64,000 nucleotides of DNA from Modestobacter sp. L9-4 (GTDB taxonomy: Bacteria; Actinomycetota; Actinomycetes; Mycobacteriales; Geodermatophilaceae), in contig NZ_CP077800.1 of NCBI RefSeq assembly GCF_019112525.1, positions 1,240,001 to 1,304,000 on the forward strand, in the 5' to 3' direction. The translations under genes were made by a program, and so were the position numbers. The notes under the pieces are model-generated. The model searched no databases. It was not told the origin of the DNA and was given only the letters and a program-made list of their open reading frames with translations. This document shows positions 55,977 through 62,457 of this stretch, in pieces; the stretch's first letter is position 1; the number at the start of each line of letters is the position of its first letter.

Positions 55977-56003
55977 CCGGTATTGGTATCCCGGTATTAC
56001 TAT
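55977..56003. promoter_or_regulatory. AT-rich divergent control region with repeated CCGGTATT
   Basis: CCGGTATT occurs at 55977-55984 and 55991-55998, 14 bp apart, with a GGTAT between. TACTAT at 55998-56003 is a good -10 box, 7 nt before the XRE ATG. The direct repeats overlap the promoter, so they are candidate operators for the XRE protein controlling itself and map. Confidence 0.45.
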
Positions 56004-56010
56004 CACGGCC

Positions 56011-56280
56011 ATGGTGCGACCGCCGTTGAGCCCGGAAGAGCGCGAGCGCGGCCGTCGGCTGGGCGCCCTGCTGCGCGAGGCGCGCGGCGCCCGCACCCCG
56101 GGCGAGGTGGCCCTCGCCTCCGGGGTGAGCCTGGAGGCGCTGCGCAAGATCGAGTCCGGCCGGGTCCCGACGCCGGCGTTCTTCACCGTCGCCGCCCTCG
56201 CCCGGGCGGTCGACCTGCCGCTCGACCGGCTCGCCGTCGCCCTCGATGACACCGGGACGGGCACCGCCCTCTCCGCCTGA
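56011..56280 (+). CDS. Small XRE-family helix-turn-helix regulator
   Basis: An 89-aa DNA-binding protein: RRLGALLREARGARTPGEVA, SGVSLEALRKIESGRVPTPA and FFTVAALARAVDLPLDRLA form the five-helix HTH. There is no sensor domain. ATG 56011 follows TACTAT by 7 nt, so probably leaderless. Its targets may include the divergent map gene. Confidence 0.85.
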   Translation: MVRPPLSPEERERGRRLGALLREARGARTPGEVALASGVSLEALRKIESGRVPTPAFFTVAALARAVDLPLDRLAVALDDTGTGTALSA

Positions 56281-56304
56281 GCGCCCGCCGGGTAGAACTC
56301 CCTG

Positions 56305-57204
56305 GTGCCCAGCGAGCCCGCCGTCACCGTCGTCATCGCGACCCGCGACCGGCGGGAGTCGCTGCTGCGTTCCCTCGCCCGGCTGGACGACGGCGTGCAC
56401 CCGGTGGTCGTGGTCGACAACGCCTCCGCCGACGGCAGCGCGGCCGCCGTCCGGGAGCGGCACCCGCGGGTCGACCTCCTGGAGCTGCCCGCCAACGCCG
56501 GGGCGGTCGCCCGCAACGACGGCGTCCGGCGCGCGACCACCCGGTACGTGGCGTTCGCCGACGACGACTCCTGGTGGGAGCCGGGCTCGCTGGAGGCCGC
56601 CGCCGCGCTGCTGGACGCCCACCCCCGGGTCGCCGTCGTGGTCGGCCGGGTGCGGATGGCCTCGGACGGCAGCGAGGACGCCGTGACGCGCAAGCACCGG
56701 CTGGCGCTGCTGGGCCGCTCCCCCGCCGGGCCCGACGTGCTCAGCTTCCCGGCGTTCGCCGCCGTGGTCCGCCGTGACGCCCACCTCGGCGCCGGCGGCT
56801 TCTCCCGGCTGCTGTTCTTCGGCGGCGAGGAGCACCTGCTCGCCCTCGACCTGGCCGCCGCCGGGTGGCAGCTGGTGTTCAGCGAGGACGTCGTCGCCTG
56901 GCACGACCCGGCGGGCCCGGACCGCCCGAGCGCGGCCCGGTGGTCGCTGCAGACCCGCAACGACGTCCTCGTCGATTGGCTGCGTCGTCCGCTCCCGGTG
57001 GCGCTGGCCGCCACCGCGCGGCTGGCCCGCCGGGCGCGCACCGAGCCGGCCGCCCGGACGGCGCTGGCCGGGGTGCTGCGCAACCTCCCGGCCGCGCTGC
57101 GTCAGCGACGGCCGGTGCCCGCCGAGGTGGAGCACCGGTTCGCCACCGCCCAGCGGCCGGCCGCGGACGTGCTGCGCGAGCTCAGCCCTGCAGCTGGCGG
57201 CTGA
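56305..57204 (+). CDS. Family 2 glycosyltransferase
   Basis: A 299-aa GT-A enzyme: VTVVIATRDRRESLLRSL at the N-terminus, VVVDNASADGSAA, the metal-binding DDD in AFADDDSWWEPGS (~residue 93) and FFGGEEHLLALDLAAAGW as the acceptor/base region. The acceptor is unknown; cell-surface polysaccharide or glycolipid synthesis is likely. GTG 56305 with TAGAAC 6 nt upstream. Its 3' end overlaps the convergent pyruvyl-transferase-like gene by 23 bp. Confidence 0.85.
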   Translation: MPSEPAVTVVIATRDRRESLLRSLARLDDGVHPVVVVDNASADGSAAAVRERHPRVDLLELPANAGAVARNDGVRRATTRYVAFADDDSWWEPGSLEAAAALLDAHPRVAVVVGRVRMASDGSEDAVTRKHRLALLGRSPAGPDVLSFPAFAAVVRRDAHLGAGGFSRLLFFGGEEHLLALDLAAAGWQLVFSEDVVAWHDPAGPDRPSAARWSLQTRNDVLVDWLRRPLPVALAATARLARRARTEPAARTALAGVLRNLPAALRQRRPVPAEVEHRFATAQRPAADVLRELSPAAGG

Positions 57205-58051
57205 GCCACTCCCGGGCCTGGGCGTTGGCGGCCGCACCGCGCTGCTGGGCGCCGGCGATCGCGTCGGTGAGCGTGCCCGACAGCGCGTGCTCGAGGGCGG
57301 CGTCCAGGGTGTGGGCGTCGACCTGGTCACCCGGCACCACCAGCGGCCAGCCCAGTGCACCGGCCTGCGCGGTGACCTTGGCCCCGCCGACGATCGCGTC
57401 GCAGGCGATGACCGGCTTGCCGTGCGCCAGACCGAGCACCAGCGCGTGCAGCCGCATGCTCACCACCGCGTCGGCCCGGCGGATGAGCGCCTCGACCTGC
57501 AGCGGGAAGCGCTCGTGGGGCTTCTCGAAGGAGTCCATGGTCAGCTCGAACCACGGGATCGCCCGGGCACCGAGCCAGCCCTCGATCGCCGCGCGCACCT
57601 CGACGGCGCGGCTGCGGTCGCCGTACTCCTCCTGCGGCGGGGCGAACGCGACCGCCAGCACCGGCACGTCGGGCGTCGTGGTGGCCATCGCCAGGTCCGG
57701 GCGGGCCACGCCCGGGGCGTCGCGCTCCCACACCTGGTGGAACAGCGCTCGGCCGGCGTCGGAGACGACCGAGACGTTCACCGCCCAGCGGGTGGCACCG
57801 GCGAAGGCATCGGTCAGCTCGCGCAGCAGCGGGGTGTCCGAGATCGGGCCGCTGACGAACACCAGGTGGGTGAAGTCGGCCGGGTCGAGCTCGCGCCAGT
57901 TCGGGCCGCGCATCAGGAACGGCGCCCACGCGACCGTGTGGTCGACGTCCAGCTCACGCAGCCAGCCCGACACCACCTCGGCGCCCAGGTCGTCGCCGAC
58001 GGTGGCGATCACCTCGTCGAAGCTGAACCAACCGGTGACCAGGACGCGCAT
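57182..58051 (-). CDS. Polysaccharide pyruvyl transferase family protein
   Basis: A 289-aa protein with the GT-B-like pattern of the pyruvyl transferase superfamily: RRADAVVSMRLHALVLGLAH then GKPVIACD (~residue 195-220). The N-terminus is LVTGWFSFDEVIATVGDDLG. The family adds pyruvate ketals to sugars, but some members differ. Its job beside a GT2 suggests surface glycan modification (inferred). ATG 58051. Confidence 0.78.
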   Translation of the reverse strand: MRVLVTGWFSFDEVIATVGDDLGAEVVSGWLRELDVDHTVAWAPFLMRGPNWRELDPADFTHLVFVSGPISDTPLLRELTDAFAGATRWAVNVSVVSDAGRALFHQVWERDAPGVARPDLAMATTTPDVPVLAVAFAPPQEEYGDRSRAVEVRAAIEGWLGARAIPWFELTMDSFEKPHERFPLQVEALIRRADAVVSMRLHALVLGLAHGKPVIACDAIVGGAKVTAQAGALGWPLVVPGDQVDAHTLDAALEHALSGTLTDAIAGAQQRGAAANAQAREWLSRQLQG

Positions 58052-58084
58052 GGCCTCAGCTTCGCAGGCGCACCACCGGGCCGG

Positions 58085-58366
58085 TCAGGAAGGGTCGGCC
58101 ACCAGGTCGCGGTACTCGGGGTGCCGCTCGATCCAGCCGCGCACGAAGGAGCACTGCGGGACGACGGAGCCGCCCTGGCTGCGGACGTCGTCCAGCGCTG
58201 CCCGCACCAGGGTGCTGCCCAGCCCGGAACCCTCGCTCTCGACCTCGGTGTGGGTGAAGACCACCTGCGGGCCGTTGCGGAGGTAGGCGGCGATGCCGAG
58301 CAGGCGGTCGCCGTCCCGGATCTCGTAGCGGCTGTCCTGCGGGGCGTCGGAGACCGTCGGTGTCAT
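58085..58366 (-). CDS. Small GNAT-fold acetyltransferase (YidJ-like)
   Basis: A 93-aa protein, SRYEIRDGDRLLGIAAYLRN, EGSGLGSTLVRAALDDVRSQ and VPQCSFVRGWIERHPEYRDL: the short YjdJ/YidJ type, with the CSF-x-R-xW-IxxHPEY end. Substrate unknown. ATG 58366; it lies just beyond the galK terminator on the same strand. Confidence 0.88.
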   Translation of the reverse strand: MTPTVSDAPQDSRYEIRDGDRLLGIAAYLRNGPQVVFTHTEVESEGSGLGSTLVRAALDDVRSQGGSVVPQCSFVRGWIERHPEYRDLVADPS

Positions 58367-58382
58367 GCCCCTGCCGAACGGC

Positions 58383-58413
58383 CCTCCCGGGCGGGGTGTT
58401 CCCGCCCGGGAGG
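58383..58413 (-). terminator. Hairpin terminator after galK
   Basis: CCTCCCGGGCGGG (58383-58395) and CCCGCCCGGGAGG (58401-58413) pair perfectly over 13 bp with a 5-nt loop, 2 bp after the galK stop. Confidence 0.85.
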
Positions 58414-58415
58414 CC

Positions 58416-59576
58416 TCAGGACAGCCGGCGGGCGGCCGGGCCGGAGGTGACGGTGAGCGTGCCGGGCTCGGTCAGGCCGCGCTCCCGGCAGGCGGCGGCG
58501 ACGGCCTCGCCGACCGCGGCCTCGTCGGCCGGGCGGATCAGCGCGATCGCCGAGCCGCCGAACCCGCCGCCGACCATCCGGGCGCCCAGCGCACCGGCCG
58601 ACCGGGCCGCCTCGACCACGACGTCCAGCTCGACGGCGGACACCTCGTAGTCGTCGCGCAGCGAGGCGTGCGAGGCGTCCAGCAGCGGGCCGATCTCGTC
58701 CACCCGGCCGGCGCGCACCAGCTCCACGACGCGGTCGACGCGCTGGTTCTCGCTGACCACGTGCCGGGCCCGGGCCTGCAGCCGCGGGTCGGTCAGCTTC
58801 TCGACGTCGTCGGCGGTGGCGTCGGAGAGCCACTCCAGGCCCAGCTGGCGGGCGGCCTCGTCGCAGTCGGCGCGGCGCTTGGCGTACTGGCCGTCGGCGA
58901 GGGTGTGCTTGACCCGGGTGTCGATGACCATCAGCTCCAGCCCGGCCTCGGCCAGGCCCAGCTGCACCGGCTCGGTGCGGAAGTCGCGGGTGTGGATGAG
59001 CAGGGCAGAGCCCTCCTCGGCCAGCAGCGCGACCGTCTGGTCCATGCCGCCGGTGCCGGCGCCCACGACCTCGTTCTCGGCACGGATCGCCGCCTGCACC
59101 AGCACGTGCCGCAGCTCGACGGAGTCACCGCGACCGGCCAGCTCCGCGGCGGCGACGGCCACCGCGGCCTCCAGCGACGCCGAGCTGGACAGCCCGGCGC
59201 CCAGGGGGACGTCGCTGCTCACCGACAGGTCCATGCCGGGGACGTCGATGCCCGCCTGCTGCAGCGCCCACAGCGTGCCCGCGGCGTAACCGGCCCAGCC
59301 CGTCGCCGAGCCCGGGCCCAGGTCGCCCAGCCGGCCCTCGAACGGCGCGGCGTCGGGATCGGTGCTGGACAGCCGCACCACGTCGTCGTCCCGGCGGCGC
59401 ACGGCGGCGGCGGTGATCCGGGTCAGCGCGAACGGCAGGCAGCGCCCGCCGCTGTAGTCGACGTGCTCACCGATCAGGTTGACACGGCCGGGGGCGGTCC
59501 AGACGCCGTCCGGCTCGACCCCCCAGGTCGCGCGCAGCTCGGCAGAGGCCAGGTCGGCCTGCTCCTGGGCGGTCAT
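58416..59576 (-). CDS. galK: Galactokinase
   Basis: A 386-aa GHMP kinase phosphorylating galactose. Signature APGRVNLIGEHVDYSGG (~residue 28), ATP loop LGAGLSSSASLEAAVAV (~residue 125), the catalytic Asp in GAGTGGMDQTVAL, and ARMVGGGFGGSAIALI near the end. The ATG at 59576 overlaps the galT stop as ATGA. galE is not in the window. Confidence 0.96.
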   Translation of the reverse strand: MTAQEQADLASAELRATWGVEPDGVWTAPGRVNLIGEHVDYSGGRCLPFALTRITAAAVRRRDDDVVRLSSTDPDAAPFEGRLGDLGPGSATGWAGYAAGTLWALQQAGIDVPGMDLSVSSDVPLGAGLSSSASLEAAVAVAAAELAGRGDSVELRHVLVQAAIRAENEVVGAGTGGMDQTVALLAEEGSALLIHTRDFRTEPVQLGLAEAGLELMVIDTRVKHTLADGQYAKRRADCDEAARQLGLEWLSDATADDVEKLTDPRLQARARHVVSENQRVDRVVELVRAGRVDEIGPLLDASHASLRDDYEVSAVELDVVVEAARSAGALGARMVGGGFGGSAIALIRPADEAAVGEAVAAACRERGLTEPGTLTVTSGPAARRLS

Positions 59577-60730
59577 GACGCCACCTCCCGCAGCCGGTCG
59601 GCGATCCGCTCCGGCGTCGTGTCGTTGATCCATGCGCCCATGCCGGACTCCGAGCCGGCCAGGTACTTCAGCTTGCCCGGGGCCCGCAGCAGCGAGAACA
59701 GCTGCAGGTGCAGCCGGCCCAGCGCGCGGTCCTCGCCGGTCGGCGCCTGGTGCCAGCCGGAGATGTAGGGCACCCGGTCCACGCCGGGGTGGAAGCGGGA
59801 CACCCGGCGCAGCAGCTCCTGGTAGACCACCGCGAGCTCGGCCTTCTCCGCGTCGTGCAGCGCGGCCAGGTCGGGGACGTCGCGGTGCGGGGCCAGGTGG
59901 ACCTCGACGGGCCAGCGGGCCGCGCGGGGCACGTAGGCGGTGAAGTGCTCGCCGGTGAGCACGACCCGGGTGCCCTCGGCCTGCTCGGCGGCCAGCACGT
60001 CGGCCAGCAGGCTGCCGCCGGTGGTGTCGCGGTGCCGGCGGGCCTGCTCGATCAGCTGCGCCGAGCGCGGCGGCACGGTCGGGTAGGCGTAGACCTGCCC
60101 GTGCGGGTGGGTCAGCGTCACCCCGATCTCCTGGCCGCTGTTCTCGAACACGAACACCTCGGCCACCTGCGGGTCCGCCGAGTGGGCGGCGGTGCGCTGC
60201 GCCCACGCCTCGACGATCGTGCGCATCCGGGCCGGCGGCAGGTCGACGACGGCGGCCTCGTGGTCGCTGGAGAACACCACGACGTCGCAGTGCCCGTTCG
60301 CCGGGCGGTCGGCCGGGCCGAAGGGCGGCGGCGGGGCGTCCGCGGCCGGGCCGACGGTCAGCGGGGCGAAGCTGGGGAACCGGTTGGCGAAGACGGCGAC
60401 GTCGTAGCTGCTGTCGGGGACCTCGGTGGGTCGCGCCGGGTCCGTCGTCGGGTCCAGGGGGCAGTCGGCCGCGCTGGGCAGGAAGGTGCGGTTCATCCGG
60501 TGCCCGGCGATGGTCACCCACTCACCGGTCAGGACGTCGAAGCGGATCTCACCGGCGTGCGGCGGCTCCGGCAGCGGGCGCACGTCGGCCACCTCGTGCA
60601 CGGGGCCGGTGCTGGTCAGGTCGTCGAAGTAGAGGACCGGACGGCCGTCGGCCAGCACACGCTCGGTCACCTGCCCCGGCCACTGGTCCGCTCCGTCGGC
60701 GGGGTCTCCCACCGTGGGTCCGGCGTCCAT
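59573..60730 (-). CDS. galT: Galactose-1-phosphate uridylyltransferase
   Basis: A 385-aa HIT-superfamily enzyme of the Leloir pathway. The active-site His-Pro-His is in TLTHPHGQVYAYP (~residue 207). FANRFPSF, VVFSSDH and WPVEVHLAPHR are conserved, and YLAGSESGMGAWIND closes the fold. GGAGG lies 9 nt before ATG 60730. Operon galT-galK. Confidence 0.96.
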   Translation of the reverse strand: MDAGPTVGDPADGADQWPGQVTERVLADGRPVLYFDDLTSTGPVHEVADVRPLPEPPHAGEIRFDVLTGEWVTIAGHRMNRTFLPSAADCPLDPTTDPARPTEVPDSSYDVAVFANRFPSFAPLTVGPAADAPPPPFGPADRPANGHCDVVVFSSDHEAAVVDLPPARMRTIVEAWAQRTAAHSADPQVAEVFVFENSGQEIGVTLTHPHGQVYAYPTVPPRSAQLIEQARRHRDTTGGSLLADVLAAEQAEGTRVVLTGEHFTAYVPRAARWPVEVHLAPHRDVPDLAALHDAEKAELAVVYQELLRRVSRFHPGVDRVPYISGWHQAPTGEDRALGRLHLQLFSLLRAPGKLKYLAGSESGMGAWINDTTPERIADRLREVAS

Positions 60731-60803
60731 GCGTGTCGTCCTCCTGTCGAGCCGTGTTCCCCCGAACGGGCTGAGTCTGCACGGGTGCGCACGGCAGACA
60801 GAC

Positions 60804-60841
60804 GGAGGGCCCGGTCACCGTGTTCGGTGACCGGGCCCTCC
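60804..60841 (-). terminator. Perfect 17-bp hairpin after initiator tRNA copy 1
   Basis: GGAGGGCCCGGTCACCG (60804-60820) and CGGTGACCGGGCCCTCC (60825-60841) with a TGTT loop, 3 bp beyond the tRNA 3' end. It is near-identical to the hairpin after the second initiator tRNA. Confidence 0.85.
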
Positions 60842-60844
60842 GGT

Positions 60845-60921
60845 TGGTAGCGGGGACAGGATTTGAACCTGTGACCTCTGGGTTATGAGCCCAGCGAGCT
60901 ACCGAGCTGCTCCACCCCGCG
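60845..60921 (-). tRNA. Initiator tRNA-fMet (CAT), copy 1
   Basis: A 77-nt cloverleaf on the minus strand beginning CGCGGGGTGGAGCAGCTCGG. C1 cannot pair with U72, and the anticodon stem CTGGG-CTCATAA-CCCAG has three G-C pairs: both are initiator hallmarks. T arm GGTTCAAATCC. CCA is encoded. Confidence 0.95.
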
Positions 60922-61104
60922 TCGCAGAGACGACAGTACCCCACGCCCCCGACGGTGCGCCCGTGGGTCCTCCCGGCCGTCACCCGACCGGGCGCTCCCC
61001 CACCCCGAAGGGGGTCGCCGCGTTCCGCGACCGCCCTGGAGCGACCGATGATCGTCGACGGTGGCCGGGACCCCGGTCGCCGTCGGGTCGAGGAGAGGCT
61101 GGTC

Positions 61105-61650
61105 GTGACCGAGGAGCGCACGCGCAGGGCCGGTGCGGGTGGCGGTCGCGGCGTCCGGCGCACCCTCGTCCGCACCGGGGTCGCCGGCCTGGTCACCGCG
61201 ACGGCCGTCGTGGCCGCTCCCGGCACGGCCCTCGCGGCGGGCACCATCGCGCCGCTGCTGGACTGCTGGTCGGTCAGCGGCACGACCACCACGCTGGTCC
61301 TCGGGTACTCGAACACCAAGAGCAAGGCCGCCACCTACGACGTGGGCGGCAGCAGCAACCACTGGACGCCGGCGCGGTACGACGGGCCGCAGCCCGACAC
61401 CTTCGAGGTCGGCACCTTCCACGGCGTCTTCCGGGTGGTCATGGCCTCGGCCGACGTCCCCACCGCGACCTGGACGTTGGGCAGCACCACGCTGGACGTC
61501 GGCGACGCGAAGGCCGCCACCGCCGGCTGCCCGACCGGCACCCCGCTGCCCGCGAGCGGCAACGGCACGGGCGCCGCGGTGGCCCTGCTGGCCGCCGGCG
61601 GCATCGGTGCCCTGTTGGTGCGCCGGGCGCGACGCCGGGTGACCGCCTAG
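61105..61650 (+). CDS. Secreted protein with LPASG-like sorting signal
   Basis: A 181-aa exported protein. Signal peptide ~residues 18-47 (VRTGVAGLVTATAVVAAPGT, then ALAAG cleavage region), a small extracellular domain of ~95 residues with two Cys, then LPASG, a hydrophobic helix (AAVALLAAGGIGALLV) and RRARRR. This is the layout of a sortase-anchored surface protein. No family is recognised for the middle. GTG 61105 has GAGGAGAGG ~9 nt upstream. Its TAG overlaps the opposite gene's TAG in CTAG. Confidence 0.7.
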   Translation: MTEERTRRAGAGGGRGVRRTLVRTGVAGLVTATAVVAAPGTALAAGTIAPLLDCWSVSGTTTTLVLGYSNTKSKAATYDVGGSSNHWTPARYDGPQPDTFEVGTFHGVFRVVMASADVPTATWTLGSTTLDVGDAKAATAGCPTGTPLPASGNGTGAAVALLAAGGIGALLVRRARRRVTA

Positions 61651-62198
61651 TCCCGTGCGGGAGGCGTCCACGCGCCGGGCTCGACCGGGTCGGCCGGGGG
61701 CTCGCGCAGCGGGAGCTGCCACCAGCCGACGTCGTGCCAGCGCCCGGCCTTGAACCCCGCGGCGCGGTAGACGCCCACCGGGGTGAAGCCCAGCGCGGTG
61801 TGCAGTCCGACGCTCGCCGCGTTGGGCAGGGCGATCCCGGCGAAGGCGGTCACGTGGCCCAGCGGCCGCAGCTCGGCGAACAGCCGCTCGTACAGCGCGC
61901 GGCCGGTGCCCGCACCCCGCTCGCCGGCGGCCAGGTACACCGAGCAGCTCACCGACCAGCGGTAGGCCGCCCGGGCGTGGTGCGCAGCCGCGTAGGCGTA
62001 CCCGACCACGGCGCCGTCCCGCTCGGCGGCCACCCACGGCAGCCGGGGTGCGGCGAGCATCCGGACGGCCATCTCGGCCGCGTCCGGGGGCACGGACTCG
62101 AAGGAGGCGACCGAGTCGGTGACGTACGGCCGGTAGACCGCGGCGATCCCGGCGGCGTCCGCGACGTCGGCGGCCCGGACCAGGGCGGGGCTGCGCAC
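61647..62198 (-). CDS. GNAT acetyltransferase, phosphinothricin-acetyltransferase-like
   Basis: A 183-aa GNAT: YVTDSVASFESVPP (the PAT substrate segment), SVYLAAGERGAGTGRALYER (acetyl-CoA loop) and LHTALGFTPVGVYRAAGFKA. Resembles the PAT/MNAT family that acetylates methionine sulfoximine or phosphinothricin; the physiological substrate is unproven. GTG 62198 lies 7 nt after TACGCT (62211-62206): probable leaderless mRNA. Confidence 0.87.
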   Translation of the reverse strand: MRSPALVRAADVADAAGIAAVYRPYVTDSVASFESVPPDAAEMAVRMLAAPRLPWVAAERDGAVVGYAYAAAHHARAAYRWSVSCSVYLAAGERGAGTGRALYERLFAELRPLGHVTAFAGIALPNAASVGLHTALGFTPVGVYRAAGFKAGRWHDVGWWQLPLREPPADPVEPGAWTPPARD

Positions 62199-62252
62199 GG
62201 CCCGCAGCGTAGCCAGCGCGCGGCCCGGCAGGGACGACGTCCCGCACATGAC

Positions 62253-62287
62253 GGAGGCCCGGTCACCAGGACGGTGACCGGGCCTCC
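62253..62287 (-). terminator. 15-bp hairpin after initiator tRNA copy 2
   Basis: GGAGGCCCGGTCACC (62253-62267) and GGTGACCGGGCCTCC (62273-62287), 5-nt loop, just beyond the tRNA 3' end. Confidence 0.85.
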
Positions 62288-62292
62288 GGCGT

Positions 62293-62369
62293 TGGTAGCG
62301 GGGGCAGGATTTGAACCTGCGACCTCTGGGTTATGAGCCCAGCGAGCTACCGAGCTGCTCCACCCCGCG
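62293..62369 (-). tRNA. Initiator tRNA-fMet (CAT), copy 2
   Basis: A 77-nt minus-strand cloverleaf nearly identical to the copy at 60845-60921, with the same C1/U72 mismatch and three G-C anticodon-stem pairs. It differs in the T stem and next to the acceptor (GCAGG/CCTGC versus ACAGG/CCTGT), and the changes keep pairing. CCA is encoded. Confidence 0.95.
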
Positions 62370-62457
62370 TCGCTGGTACGACCATACCCCACCCCGGGGA
62401 GGTCGCCGCACGGGGGCCGGTCCCCGGGGTCGTCTCACCCCGGGGACCGCCCTCGGC

